DNA from: Roseicyclus sp. | GTDB taxonomy: Bacteria; Pseudomonadota; Alphaproteobacteria; Rhodobacterales; Rhodobacteraceae | Direction: 5' to 3' | NCBI RefSeq assembly: GCF_018402035.1 | Contig: NZ_JAGYJN010000001.1 | Location: forward strand, 682,001 to 746,000 | DNA length: 64,000 nucleotides | Translations under genes and position numbers: made by a program | Part shown: positions 21,060 through 29,641 of the stretch, one piece after another | How the letters are laid out: the number at the start of each line of letters is the position of its first letter | How positions within the stretch are numbered: position 1 is the stretch's first letter | The notes under the pieces: generated by a model | What the model saw: only the letters and a program-made list of their open reading frames with translations | Database searches by the model: none | What the model was told of the DNA's origin: nothing

Positions 21060-22577
21060 ATGGAAATTCTAGGCCTTCTTGGGGATGGCATGCTGATTGC
21101 GCTGCAACCCCTGAACCTTTTGTTGATCTTTGCGGGTGTGACCGTCGGGCTGTTCATCGGCGCGATGCCGGGGCTTGGTTCGGTCAATGGCGTGGCGATC
21201 TTGTTGCCGATCACGTTTCTGGTGCCACCCAGCGGTGCAATCATCTTTCTGGCCGCGATCTATTACGGCGCGATGTATGGCGGTGCGATTTCTTCGGTGA
21301 CGCTAGGTATACCCGGCGCGTCCACGGCGGTGGCCACGACCTTTGATGGGCGCCCCTTGGCCATGAAGGGGCGCGCAAGCCTTGCCTTGGTGACGGCGGC
21401 CATTGCCTCCTTCATCGGGGGGTCGGTCGCTAATATCATCTTTACCGGTTTCGCCCCCGTGCTGGCCAGCGTGGCGCTGTCCTTTGGCCCGCCCGAGATT
21501 TTTGCCCTGATGCTCTTGGCCTTTGCGACCTTTGTGGGCTTAGGTAGCGATGATATTCCAAAAACTATCTTCTCGATCTGTCTGGGCCTTGTGCTGGGCG
21601 CGATTGGTTTTGACCAGATTTCCGGCGCGCCGCGCCTTGTGCTGTTCGACATCAACGCCTTCTTGCAAGGGATCGGCTTTTTGGTGCTGGCCATCGGGGT
21701 TTACGGCATCGGCGAGATGCTTTGGACCATCGAACAGACCCGTGGCGAGGTTGAGAATAATACCCCCAAGATGACCGCGCGCGGCATGGCGTCCGACGCG
21801 GGCGAGGCCATACGCGAAGGGTGGAAAGGCACCGCCATCGGCTCTTTCTTGGGCTTTTTCGTCGGCATCCTGCCCGCCGCCGGGGCAACACCTGCCTCGC
21901 TCATGGCTTACGGCGTGGCCAAGATGACATCGCGCAAGCCCGAGCAATTCGGGCGCGGCAGTGTCGACGGGATTGCCGCACCCGAGGCGGCCAATAACTC
22001 GGCCTCGACCGGGTCGATGTTGCCGATGCTGACACTAGGGATACCCGGATCGCCCACAACCGCGATCTTGCTGGGTGGCATGGTGATCTGGGGGCTGGTG
22101 CCCGGCCCACGGCTTTTCGTGGACGAGTCAGAATTCGTCTGGGGCCTGATCGGGTCGTTCTATATCTCGAACATGGCGGCGCTCTTCATCAACCTCGCCT
22201 TCATCCCGGTCTTTATCTGGATGCTGCGGATGCCCTTTACCATTCTGGCACCGATGATTTTCGTGCTCTCGATCGTCGGCGGCTATGCCGCGACACGTGA
22301 CATGTTCGATATCTGGCTGATCTTGATCTTTGGCTTTGGGGCCTTGGTGCTACGGCGCTTGGATTACCCACTGGCCCCCGCCGTGCTGGCCATCGTGCTT
22401 GGCCCCATCGCGGAGCCTACCTTGCGCCAATCGCTGCTGTTGTCCTCGGGCGATCCGATGATCTTTTTCACCCGGCCTGTTGCAGGGCCGATCACGATCA
22501 TCGCGATCATCTTGATCTTGCTGCCCGCGCTCAAGCTTTTGCGGCGCAAAAAACCAGCGGCGGTCATCGGGGAATAG
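21060..22577 (+). CDS. tctA: tripartite tricarboxylate transporter, large permease subunit
   Basis: The 505-residue protein has about 12 membrane helices and the two TctA repeats: GVTVGLFIGAMPGLGSVNGVA and, in the second half, GSFLGFFVGILPAAGATPASL. AAPEAANNSASTGSMLPMLTLGIPGS in pieces is the signature of the family. It is the transport channel, probably sodium- or proton-coupled. It ends 41 bp before the convergent BKACE gene, with a shared hairpin between. Confidence 0.94.
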   Translation: MEILGLLGDGMLIALQPLNLLLIFAGVTVGLFIGAMPGLGSVNGVAILLPITFLVPPSGAIIFLAAIYYGAMYGGAISSVTLGIPGASTAVATTFDGRPLAMKGRASLALVTAAIASFIGGSVANIIFTGFAPVLASVALSFGPPEIFALMLLAFATFVGLGSDDIPKTIFSICLGLVLGAIGFDQISGAPRLVLFDINAFLQGIGFLVLAIGVYGIGEMLWTIEQTRGEVENNTPKMTARGMASDAGEAIREGWKGTAIGSFLGFFVGILPAAGATPASLMAYGVAKMTSRKPEQFGRGSVDGIAAPEAANNSASTGSMLPMLTLGIPGSPTTAILLGGMVIWGLVPGPRLFVDESEFVWGLIGSFYISNMAALFINLAFIPVFIWMLRMPFTILAPMIFVLSIVGGYAATRDMFDIWLILIFGFGALVLRRLDYPLAPAVLAIVLGPIAEPTLRQSLLLSSGDPMIFFTRPVAGPITIIAIILILLPALKLLRRKKPAAVIGE

Positions 22578-22588
22578 AGTTGTTAAAT

Positions 22589-22610
22589 GGTGGCCGGGCA
22601 ACCGGCCACC
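22589..22610. terminator. shared hairpin between tctA and the BKACE gene
   Basis: GGTGGCCGG and CCGGCCACC form a 9-bp perfect stem with a GCAA loop between two convergent stops. On the minus strand it is followed by ATTTAACA, a modest AT tail. Confidence 0.65.
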
Positions 22611-22618
22611 ACGCGCGA

Positions 22619-23449
22619 TCAGGCCGCGTTCAGCCCAAGGATGGCGCGCGCTTGTGCAGCGGTGGCAACAGGGCGCGCGTAGCGGTCGCAAAGCTCGACC
22701 ACCCGCCGCACAAGGGCGGCGTTAGAGGGGGCCAATGTATCGCGGTCGATACGGATGTTATCCTCAAGGCCCGTGCGGCAATGCCCGCCCGATGCCACGC
22801 ACCATTCATTCACCTCGATCTGATGACGCCCGATGCCCGCCGCGCACCATTGCGCGTCAGGGGCCAGTCGGCCCAGCGTTTCGACGAAAAAGTCGAAACT
22901 GCGCTTGTCAGCGGGCATGGCATTTTTCACACCCATCACGAATTGCACATAAAGCGGCCCCTTGAGGCGACCATCGGCCTGCATCTTTGCGGCTTGAAAA
23001 ATATGACTAAGATCAAAGGCTTCTATCTCTGGCTTCACCTTGTACTTTAACATTTCAGAGGCCAGCCAATCCACCAGATCGGGGCTGTTCTCATAGACCC
23101 GCGTGGGGAAATTGTTCGACCCCACGGTGAGCGAGGCCATATCAGGTGCCAAGGACAACATGCCCCCCCGTTCGCGCCCAGCGCCAGACCGGCCACCGGT
23201 CGAGAACTGCAAGATCATGCCCGGGCAATGCTTTTCCAGCGCCTCTTTCAGCCGTGCGAACCGCTCTGGATCGGCGGTTGGGGTCTGATCCTCCATCCGC
23301 ACATGGGCATGCACAATCGAGGCGCCCGCCTCATAGGCTTCATGGGTGCTTTCCACCTGTTCCGAGATCGTGGTGGGGACCGCTGGGTTGTCTTCCTTGC
23401 GCGGCACCGAGCCGGTGATCGCAACGCAGATGATGCAGGGGTTCGTCAT
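22619..23449 (-). CDS. 3-keto-5-aminohexanoate cleavage family enzyme (BKACE, DUF849)
   Basis: The 276-residue TIM-barrel enzyme has the BKACE N-terminus (CIICVAITGSVPRKEDNPAVP), the zinc ligands in IVHAHVR (His47, His49) and FSTGGRSG. The family condenses a beta-keto acid with acetyl-CoA to give acetoacetate and a new acyl-CoA. Known substrates include 3-keto-5-aminohexanoate, dehydrocarnitine and others; the substrate here cannot be assigned. It faces the tct transporter, so a transported carboxylate feeding this enzyme is possible but only inferred. Confidence 0.9.
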   Translation of the reverse strand: MTNPCIICVAITGSVPRKEDNPAVPTTISEQVESTHEAYEAGASIVHAHVRMEDQTPTADPERFARLKEALEKHCPGMILQFSTGGRSGAGRERGGMLSLAPDMASLTVGSNNFPTRVYENSPDLVDWLASEMLKYKVKPEIEAFDLSHIFQAAKMQADGRLKGPLYVQFVMGVKNAMPADKRSFDFFVETLGRLAPDAQWCAAGIGRHQIEVNEWCVASGGHCRTGLEDNIRIDRDTLAPSNAALVRRVVELCDRYARPVATAAQARAILGLNAA

Positions 23450-23521
23450 GTTCTTGCCTCCCTCAAGCCAATGGGCAAGCTGTCGCTTGAACGCGCCGCA
23501 AGGTCAAGCGCGGCTGCGGGG

Positions 23522-24841
23522 TCAGAGAAAGCCGCGCACCAAAGCGGCGACATCAACCCGTGCGCCAAGCCGTGTCGCCAAAAGGTAAAGCCCCCCAATC
23601 TTGCGCTGCAAAAATAGGGTCTCAGCCGGTGGAAGATGCCATAATTCACGCTCGCCGCCGATCTCCATCCCCCGCGCGCGCAAACGGTCCGCGAAATCAT
23701 TGCCGTCAAAATCGAAAGGCTCTGGCCCGCGCAGCACCCCAAAGCCCATCTCCGCCATATCAAGGATCGCGGCGTGATGGCGCGCGTCGAGATCAGGCTT
23801 GATAAAGCCGATCCGCGTCAAAGCGGCCAGAACACCGGCGCGGTCATCGGCCAGCCCCGCGCGCAAGAGGACGCGATAGGCCGCCGAAACCTCTGCTGAA
23901 ATCTCGCGCGTGGCACCGAAGTCGAGCAGCACGATCTGCCCCGTTTCGGGGTTCCAGCGGTAATTGGCAAAATTCGGATCGGTCTGCATCACGCGAAAGC
24001 TGAACAACTCATGCAAGCATAGTTCGATCAGCGCGCTGACGGCTGCATCACGGATCGCGGGCGTTTCCTTGGCCAAGGCTTCGATTGGTTCAGACGGGAC
24101 AAAGCGCATCGCCAAGGCGCTGGAGCGGCTGCGCAGCGCGTCGCGCGCGGGCACGATGAAGCGCTTGTCATCTGCCAAAAGGGCGCTGAAACGGTCAAGC
24201 GCCGCCCCCTCGCGGTCATAGTCGGCCTCTTCATGCAACTGCTGGCGCGCCTCGGCCAGAAGCGGCGCGATGTCCAACTCGCGTGGCCAAAGCCCTGACC
24301 AGCGGATCAGCGCCGCCACATTGTCCAGATCGCTATCAATCGCATCGCGCACACCGGGGTATTGCAGTTTCACCGCCAAGGCCCGCCCATCGGGCGTCAG
24401 CGCGCGATGCACCTGCCCGATCGAGGCGGCGGCTAGCGGCCTTGTGTCAAAGCTGCGGAAAAGCGTGCGGAAATCAGCGCCGTAGCTGTCGGTCAGTACT
24501 TGCTTCAACTGCGCGGGCGGCATGATGTGGGCACCTGCCCGCAGGCGGGCAAGGATCGCCTCCAACTCGGGCGACAAGAAGCCGCCCGTTTCCATCGACA
24601 AAAGCTGGCCCAGCTTCATCGCCGCACCGCGCATTTCTGACAGCCGCGCGGTCAGACGACCGATATTTCCGGGTGTCATGACCAGATCGGACAGGCGCGG
24701 CCGCTGCCCCTTGAGCAGCGCTGCCGCACCCGAAAGCGCGATCCCGCCCACCAGCCCGGTGGCAAGCCCACCCATATGTTGCGCACGCGCAAATCGGCCC
24801 GATGGCACGGCACGCATGGGAAGATCGGGGGTATCTGTCAT
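23522..24841 (-). CDS. ABC1/UbiB-family atypical kinase
   Basis: The 439-residue protein has the UbiB/ADCK signatures: the KxGQ motif AAMKLGQLLSM (near 75), the alanine-rich loop AAASIGQVHRAL, the Lys in RALAVKLQYPG, the QTDPNFANYRW catalytic-loop equivalent and LLDFGATREI (DFG). A TM-like glycine-rich stretch is near the N-terminus (GGLATGLVGGIALSGAAALL). Members support ubiquinone biosynthesis or lipid homeostasis. A canonical ubiB usually sits with ubiE, so this may be a paralogue. An inverted repeat lies 20 bp upstream. Confidence 0.87.
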   Translation of the reverse strand: MTDTPDLPMRAVPSGRFARAQHMGGLATGLVGGIALSGAAALLKGQRPRLSDLVMTPGNIGRLTARLSEMRGAAMKLGQLLSMETGGFLSPELEAILARLRAGAHIMPPAQLKQVLTDSYGADFRTLFRSFDTRPLAAASIGQVHRALTPDGRALAVKLQYPGVRDAIDSDLDNVAALIRWSGLWPRELDIAPLLAEARQQLHEEADYDREGAALDRFSALLADDKRFIVPARDALRSRSSALAMRFVPSEPIEALAKETPAIRDAAVSALIELCLHELFSFRVMQTDPNFANYRWNPETGQIVLLDFGATREISAEVSAAYRVLLRAGLADDRAGVLAALTRIGFIKPDLDARHHAAILDMAEMGFGVLRGPEPFDFDGNDFADRLRARGMEIGGERELWHLPPAETLFLQRKIGGLYLLATRLGARVDVAALVRGFL

Positions 24842-24860
24842 CGGCCTGCCTTGTGCGGAT

Positions 24861-24878
24861 TATCTGATTACTCAGATA
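24861..24878. promoter_or_regulatory. perfect inverted repeat before the ABC1 kinase gene
   Basis: TATCTGA (24861-24867) and TCAGATA (24872-24878) flank TTAC, between the cyclase stop and the kinase start. On the minus strand its edge forms GATAAT, a fair -10, so an operator is as likely as a terminator. Confidence 0.45.
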
Positions 24879-24896
24879 GCGCAGCTTTGGCGCGGC

Positions 24897-25997
24897 TCAA
24901 TCGGGGCGTGGCACCCTGTCGTTCTGGCGGCGGCGAAACCCGCCGGGTGGGCGGTCATCAGCCCGCCGCCGATGCATGACCGGCACGGCGATATTCGCCT
25001 CGATAGGGGGGCTGCCATGAAACGCAAACCGCCCACGCCCGGCGCGTTTTGCAGCGTAAAGTGCTGCATCGGCATCGGCCAAGAGTTGGTCAAGGCTGGG
25101 GCGCTGCCCATATGCGCGGACCGAAGCGATCCCGATGGAGGCAGAGATCGTGCACATCTGGCCCCGATAGCTGATCGGCACCTCGCATGCGCTGATCAAG
25201 CGCTTTGCGATCCGGCCCAGATCGTCGGGCGCGGCACAATCGCGGAACAAGACGATGAACTCATCGCCCCCCACGCGCGCGGCCATATCGCCCAGCCGCA
25301 AGTGTTGGCGGAGCACATCGCCGACACGTTCGAGCACCGCGTCACCGGCGGCATGGCCCAAGCTGTCATTGACCCGTTTGAACAGGTCGAGATCGATTTG
25401 CATCAGGCCAAAATCATCGCTGTAATCGGCTAAGGCGCGCGTAATCTCGCCGTCCATCGCGCGGCGATTGGCCAAGCCGGTCAAGGGATCGGTCATCGCC
25501 TGCGCCTGCGCCTCGGCGCGGGCATTTTGCAAACGTGCGGTCAAATGCTGTGACAGGGCGGTTGTGGCGCTATTGGCCTCGTGCAGATACAAAAGCTCGA
25601 TGGTTTGATCACAGGGTGAGAAATCGCTGAGCGTCAGCCCAAAGGCCGTGACCGCCCGCGCAAACGACAGCCCCAGCGACAGATCAAGCATCACCCCCGC
25701 CCCATCAGGCAAGGCCACCGCCGCCCCGCGCAGCGGCAACTCCGGCGCATGGCGCAAGACCAGCCCAAGGCGCTGACCCGACATGGCGCGCAACCCCTCC
25801 ACGCTGTCGACAGGGCCGGGATGGCGGATTGTGAAAAGCGCAAAGGCCGCTTGCCCATGCAGATCGCCCTGCCCCATCATCTTGGTCAAGGTGGGGCCAG
25901 CGCGCACCACCTGCGCATCCGCGCCAATCCACAGATGCATCGGCAAGAGCCGATCCAGCGCATCGCCAAATCGCTCAAACATCGGCGCGGCAGTCAT
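24897..25997 (-). CDS. diguanylate cyclase with N-terminal HNOBA (PAS-like) domain
   Basis: The 366-residue protein has an HNOBA-type sensor (about 5-140; LDRLLPMHLWIGADAQVVRAGPTL cut, ALFTIRHPGP, FGLTLSDFSPCDQTIELLYLHE), a short coiled linker (145-168) and a GGDEF domain with DPLTGLANRR, FKRVNDSLGHAAGDAVL and active site RVGGDEF (243-247). The inhibitory I-site RLGD (234-237) is intact. It should make c-di-GMP with product feedback. HNOBA domains normally pair with H-NOX proteins, and here the H-NOX-like gene overlaps by 4 nt (ATGA). The C-terminal 40 residues are basic and unassigned. Confidence 0.9.
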   Translation of the reverse strand: MTAAPMFERFGDALDRLLPMHLWIGADAQVVRAGPTLTKMMGQGDLHGQAAFALFTIRHPGPVDSVEGLRAMSGQRLGLVLRHAPELPLRGAAVALPDGAGVMLDLSLGLSFARAVTAFGLTLSDFSPCDQTIELLYLHEANSATTALSQHLTARLQNARAEAQAQAMTDPLTGLANRRAMDGEITRALADYSDDFGLMQIDLDLFKRVNDSLGHAAGDAVLERVGDVLRQHLRLGDMAARVGGDEFIVLFRDCAAPDDLGRIAKRLISACEVPISYRGQMCTISASIGIASVRAYGQRPSLDQLLADADAALYAAKRAGRGRFAFHGSPPIEANIAVPVMHRRRADDRPPGGFRRRQNDRVPRPD

Positions 25998-26584
25998 GCG
26001 CAGACCTGCCCCAGCTCAAAACATCGGCCCTTGGAGTGGGTCGCATCGAAAAGCTGCACCTCCAGCCGCTCATGCCCGTCACCGGCGATGGGGCCGAGGC
26101 TGACAAAAGCCAAGGTGCCGTAATCATCTGCCATCGCGCGCAAGCACCCGGTCAAGATCGCGGATACACCCGGCAGGGACCACGCCGCGTCGATGACGAA
26201 ACGCCCATCACCCGCGTGCGACACCGTCATGCGCGGCAGATCGAGTGCGGGCAAGACTAGCCGCCCGCGTTCATCCAGATCCTCCAGCGCATGCAAGAAA
26301 TCTTCGAAACGCGCCCCCGAAAACCGCAAAAGCCGCCGCACAGGCTCCAGATGGGGGTCAGTCACCAGCCAGATGCCGAAATCCTCCAGCAAGGTGCCAT
26401 GATCTTTGTGCAGCACATGAGAGGCGGCCTCGAAACAGGCCGATGTCATCGGGTCAGGATAACTCAGCATCGCCTCGAAATCATCGAAAGGCAGCCCGGC
26501 TTGGCTGCGCACCTCGGCCCAGACCGCGTCGCCATAGGTCGTTGTCAAAAAGCCCTGAAGGGCGCGGTTGACCATGCCATGCAT
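25994..26584 (-). CDS. H-NOX (HNOB)-like sensor protein, degenerate heme site
   Basis: The 196-residue protein has an H-NOX length and N-terminus (MHGMVNRALQGFLTTTYGDAV within limit) and overall helical pattern. In canonical H-NOX the proximal heme His follows a FLxxLDxLH-type stretch; here it reads FLHALEDLDERG, with Asp104 in that place. The YxSxR motif before the conserved glycine is AAWSLPG (133-139), so Tyr, Ser and Arg are all missing. Heme binding in the usual way is therefore unlikely. A GAGG ribosome site supports ATG 26584 over 26617. It is coupled to the HNOBA-GGDEF gene, so it may regulate c-di-GMP synthesis through another ligand. Confidence 0.82.
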   Translation of the reverse strand: MHGMVNRALQGFLTTTYGDAVWAEVRSQAGLPFDDFEAMLSYPDPMTSACFEAASHVLHKDHGTLLEDFGIWLVTDPHLEPVRRLLRFSGARFEDFLHALEDLDERGRLVLPALDLPRMTVSHAGDGRFVIDAAWSLPGVSAILTGCLRAMADDYGTLAFVSLGPIAGDGHERLEVQLFDATHSKGRCFELGQVCA

Positions 26585-26641
26585 CGCCGCTGCCTCGCGT
26601 ATTGCCAAAGCGCCCATCGCGCCTTGGCCACAGGCTTAGGT

Positions 26642-26665
26642 GGCAAGGGTAAACGCAACCTTGCC
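26642..26665. promoter_or_regulatory. inverted repeat upstream of the H-NOX-like operon
   Basis: GGCAAGG (26642-26648) and CCTTGCC (26659-26665) are perfect 7-bp arms around 10 bp, centred about 70 bp upstream of the H-NOX-like start. This spacing suits a dimeric regulator. Confidence 0.4.
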
Positions 26666-26712
26666 CAATCGCGGCAAGAGCAAGGCAATTATCGCCGTTT
26701 CGCAGCGAAGGT

Positions 26713-28272
26713 TCAGAAATCGGTCGGCGCGCCACCCTCGGCTTTGCGACGGGCGACGAAATCGGCCAGCTCCTCGCGGATCGCGGCATCCATCGGCGGG
26801 GCCTCGAACTCATCCAAGATGCGTTTATAGACCCCATGGGCGCGCTCAGCACTCCAGAGCGAACCTGCCGCCTGCCATGCCTCGTAGTTGCGCCAATCCG
26901 ATAGAAAGGGGCTATAGAACGCCTCTTGATAACGGTCTTGGGTGTGCTGACAGCCGAAATAATGCCCGCCTGCGCCCACCTCGGCGATGGCGTCGATGGC
27001 AAGATCCGCCTCGGTGGTGCCAAGGATCTGCGGCTCCATATAGCGTTGGAATTGCTGCAAGACTTCGCAATCCATCACGAACTTCTCGGGGGACGCGATC
27101 AGCCCGCCCTCAAGCCAGCCTGCCGCGTGATAGACCATGTTGGTGCCTGACTGCACGGCCGCCCAAAGCGAATTCATCGTCTCCCACATAGATTGGCCAT
27201 CGGGCACATTGGCGGCACACACACCAGACGAGCGCAGCGGCAAATTATAGAACCGCGCCATCTGGCCCGTCATCTGGGTCGCACGGATATATTCCGGCGT
27301 GCCAAAGGCGGGCGCGCCCGATTTCATATCGACATTCGAGGTGAAAGTGCCAATCGCCACCGGGCAGCCCGGCGCGATCCATTGCAACAGCGCAATCGCC
27401 GCCAATGCCTCGACAATCGACAGCATCACAGCCCCCGACAGCGTCACGGGGGCCATCGCGCCCGCAAGCGTAAAGGGCGTCACGATCACCGGCTGGCCGC
27501 GCTTGGCGTGGCGCATGGCACCATCGAGCATCGGCCAGTCATGTTTCAGCGGGCTGACCGAATTGATATTGGTATACATGCGCGGTGTGGCGTCGAATTC
27601 AGCATGGGAAAGCCCAGCCGCGATGCGCACCATTTCCATCACATCCTCGACCCGCTCGGGGCCAAGCGAATAGGCATGCACCACCTTGTCGGTCAGCGTC
27701 AGCTTGTCGAACAGGCAATCGAGGTGGCGCACACCCGCATGCACATCGACAGGTTCCACCGGATAGCCGCCCGCGAAATGGATGCAGTTGAAATACTGCG
27801 TCAGCTTGATGAATTCGCGGTAGGTTTCCATGTCACCGGGGCGTTTGCCGCGCGCCAGATCCCAAGCATTGGGCGGCGAAGAGACATTGCCGAACACGAT
27901 ATGCCCGTCGCCGATGGTGATGATTTTCTCGGGGTTGCGCGGCGTCAGCGTGAAGGAGGGGGGTGCCTTGGCCACCATCTCTTCGACGAAATGGCGATCA
28001 AAGCGGACATTCTGCCCCTCGATCTTGCAGCCAGCAGCCTTGAGATGGGCAAGCGCCGTCTCGTTGAGAAACTCCACCCCGATATCGGACAAGACCCGCA
28101 TCGCGCCATCATGGATGGCCTGCACCCCTTCGGGCGGCAAGGGCTCGGTCGGGCGGTCGATGTTGCGCGGCACACGCCATGGCATCTGGTCGATGGCATG
28201 GGCGGTGCTGCGGGCGGTATTGGCCGCGCGGCCACCGGCACGGCGGCGACGGGTGGTGGTGTCATCGGTCAT
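26713..28272 (-). CDS. MttB superfamily methyltransferase (non-pyrrolysine)
   Basis: The 519-residue protein belongs to the trimethylamine/glycine-betaine methyltransferase superfamily: GVQAIHDGAMRVLSDIGVEF, NAWDLARGKRPGDMETYREF, GTFTSNVDMKSGAPAFGTPEY and VAGGHY-like AEVGAGGHYFGCQHT. True MttB reads an internal amber codon as pyrrolysine; this frame has no internal stop, so it is the non-Pyl type, several of which demethylate quaternary amines. No corrinoid protein gene is adjacent. Start 28272 (MTDDTTTRRRR) is preferred over a longer frame. The N-terminus is basic. Confidence 0.85.
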   Translation of the reverse strand: MTDDTTTRRRRAGGRAANTARSTAHAIDQMPWRVPRNIDRPTEPLPPEGVQAIHDGAMRVLSDIGVEFLNETALAHLKAAGCKIEGQNVRFDRHFVEEMVAKAPPSFTLTPRNPEKIITIGDGHIVFGNVSSPPNAWDLARGKRPGDMETYREFIKLTQYFNCIHFAGGYPVEPVDVHAGVRHLDCLFDKLTLTDKVVHAYSLGPERVEDVMEMVRIAAGLSHAEFDATPRMYTNINSVSPLKHDWPMLDGAMRHAKRGQPVIVTPFTLAGAMAPVTLSGAVMLSIVEALAAIALLQWIAPGCPVAIGTFTSNVDMKSGAPAFGTPEYIRATQMTGQMARFYNLPLRSSGVCAANVPDGQSMWETMNSLWAAVQSGTNMVYHAAGWLEGGLIASPEKFVMDCEVLQQFQRYMEPQILGTTEADLAIDAIAEVGAGGHYFGCQHTQDRYQEAFYSPFLSDWRNYEAWQAAGSLWSAERAHGVYKRILDEFEAPPMDAAIREELADFVARRKAEGGAPTDF

Positions 28273-28397
28273 TCGGTTTATCTTTCTGGGGCGGTCACTG
28301 ACGGCTTGCGGCCCAAAAGACCGCAACAAGGTGCCAACAGATTGCCCGTCTCCGACATGTGCCGTCGCATTTTCGCAATCGGCAAAGCGGCGCGCGA

Positions 28398-29090
28398 TTA
28401 GCCCAAGCTGGCCAGCCAGCCGGGCAGTTGCCCGATATCGCGCAACACCACATCGGCATGGGGTGCCAGATCATCCATCCCCGCAACACCTGTCAGCACG
28501 CCCACAACCCGCATGCCTGCAGCGCGCCCCGCATCGAGATCATGCAAGCTATCGCCCACCATCACGCAAGCCGCCGGGTCAAGATCCACGGCGCGCGCAA
28601 AGCCCAAGCACATGCCCGGATGCGGTTTGGCCCCATGACCCGAATCATATCCGGCGATATAGGCGAAAAGATCGGTGATCTCGGCCAGTTCCAACTGACG
28701 GCGGGCGGCGGCCTCGGCATCATTGGTGGCGACACCCAAGGTCAGACCGGCTTGCAAAAACTCCCCCAGCAAGGGGCGCAAAGGCACGGCCGGCACCATC
28801 GCGGCACTGCGCGCGGCTTGCGCCAGCCAAAGCTCGAGCGCGTCAAGATCACGGCCGGGCAGATGCGGGGCCAGTGCCTCGGCCTGATCGCGGGCGGTTC
28901 CGGCAATCACCAAGCTATGGGGAAAAAACACGCGGTTTGCGGCATCATAGCCCAAAACATCGGTCAGCCGCTCAAAGCTTGCGCCGTCATCGGCGACCAG
29001 TGTTGTGATCAAATCATACGCCCAACCACCCCAGCTTTGCTGGAAATCGAACAATGTACCATCCTTATCGAAAAGGAGACCTTTGATCAT
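28398..29090 (-). CDS. HAD-family phosphatase (phosphoglycolate phosphatase-like)
   Basis: The 230-residue protein has HAD motif I FDKDGTLFD (residues 7-15), motif II GVATND, Lys in GAKPHPGMCL and motif IV MVGDSLHDLDAGRAAG. It is a cytoplasmic Mg-dependent phosphatase; the DxDGT and GDSxxD spacing fit Gph-like enzymes, but the substrate is open. Start 29090 (MIKGLLFDKDG) is chosen over the 15-residue longer frame. It is divergent from a MarR gene. Confidence 0.85.
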   Translation of the reverse strand: MIKGLLFDKDGTLFDFQQSWGGWAYDLITTLVADDGASFERLTDVLGYDAANRVFFPHSLVIAGTARDQAEALAPHLPGRDLDALELWLAQAARSAAMVPAVPLRPLLGEFLQAGLTLGVATNDAEAAARRQLELAEITDLFAYIAGYDSGHGAKPHPGMCLGFARAVDLDPAACVMVGDSLHDLDAGRAAGMRVVGVLTGVAGMDDLAPHADVVLRDIGQLPGWLASLG

Positions 29091-29148
29091 CGCGTGCCCT
29101 GCCCTTGTTGCCGCTGTGCCGCCCGCGCCACCCATAAAGCAAAAACAG

Positions 29149-29177
29149 GTGACAGCGCGTCGGTGACTGCTTATAGC
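29149..29177 (+). promoter_or_regulatory. MarR gene promoter with direct repeats
   Basis: GTGACA (29149-29154) and TATAGC (29172-29177) are 17 bp apart. The octamer AGCGCGTC occurs twice (29154-29161 and 29175-29182), exactly 21 bp or two helical turns apart, overlapping both promoter elements. Predicted transcription begins about 5 nt from the ATG, so the mRNA may be leaderless. Confidence 0.5.
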
Positions 29178-29188
29178 GCGTCATCACG

Positions 29189-29632
29189 ATGGACGGTACA
29201 CGACAAAAATTTGGCCTTCATGACAGTGTCGGCCACCATATCTCCCGCACGGCGCGCATCGTCGAACGCCGGGTCGAGGGGAATTTGCGCCGTTTCGGCA
29301 TGACCCGTGTGGAATGGTGCGTGCTTGTCGCCGTTGCCGAAGAAGGCAAGAAAAACCCTTCCGACATCGCGGATTTCGTGGGTATCGACCGCACCGCCAC
29401 CTCGCGCGCACTGCGCCAGCTTGAGGCCAGCGGGCTGATCGAACGCAGCATGGGCCGCGACGACCGCCGCACCACCGAGGTGGGGATGACCGCAAAAGGG
29501 ACTGCGCAATTCAATGCAGCCCTGCCGATGTGTCATGCGGCGACCCAGCATTTCCACGCCAAACTCAGCATCGATGAGCTTGATGTGCTGCTAGCGCTTT
29601 TGGCCAAGCTTGCGGCGGACGAGCTACCCTAG
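29189..29632 (+). CDS. MarR-family transcriptional regulator
   Basis: The 147-residue protein has the MarR winged helix: MTRVEWCVLVAVAEEG, KNPSDIADFVGIDRTATSRALRQLEASGLIER in pieces, and the wing MGRDDRRTTEVGMTAKG with the conserved DxR. It binds DNA as a dimer. No Shine-Dalgarno precedes the ATG, consistent with a leaderless message. Direct repeats over its own promoter suggest autoregulation. The divergent HAD phosphatase is another possible target. Confidence 0.88.
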   Translation: MDGTRQKFGLHDSVGHHISRTARIVERRVEGNLRRFGMTRVEWCVLVAVAEEGKKNPSDIADFVGIDRTATSRALRQLEASGLIERSMGRDDRRTTEVGMTAKGTAQFNAALPMCHAATQHFHAKLSIDELDVLLALLAKLAADELP

Positions 29633-29641
29633 GCCCGGCCG

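Noticed and set aside
26713..28272. Pyrrolysine-type MttB
   Set aside because: The frame contains no internal amber codon, so it is a non-Pyl member.
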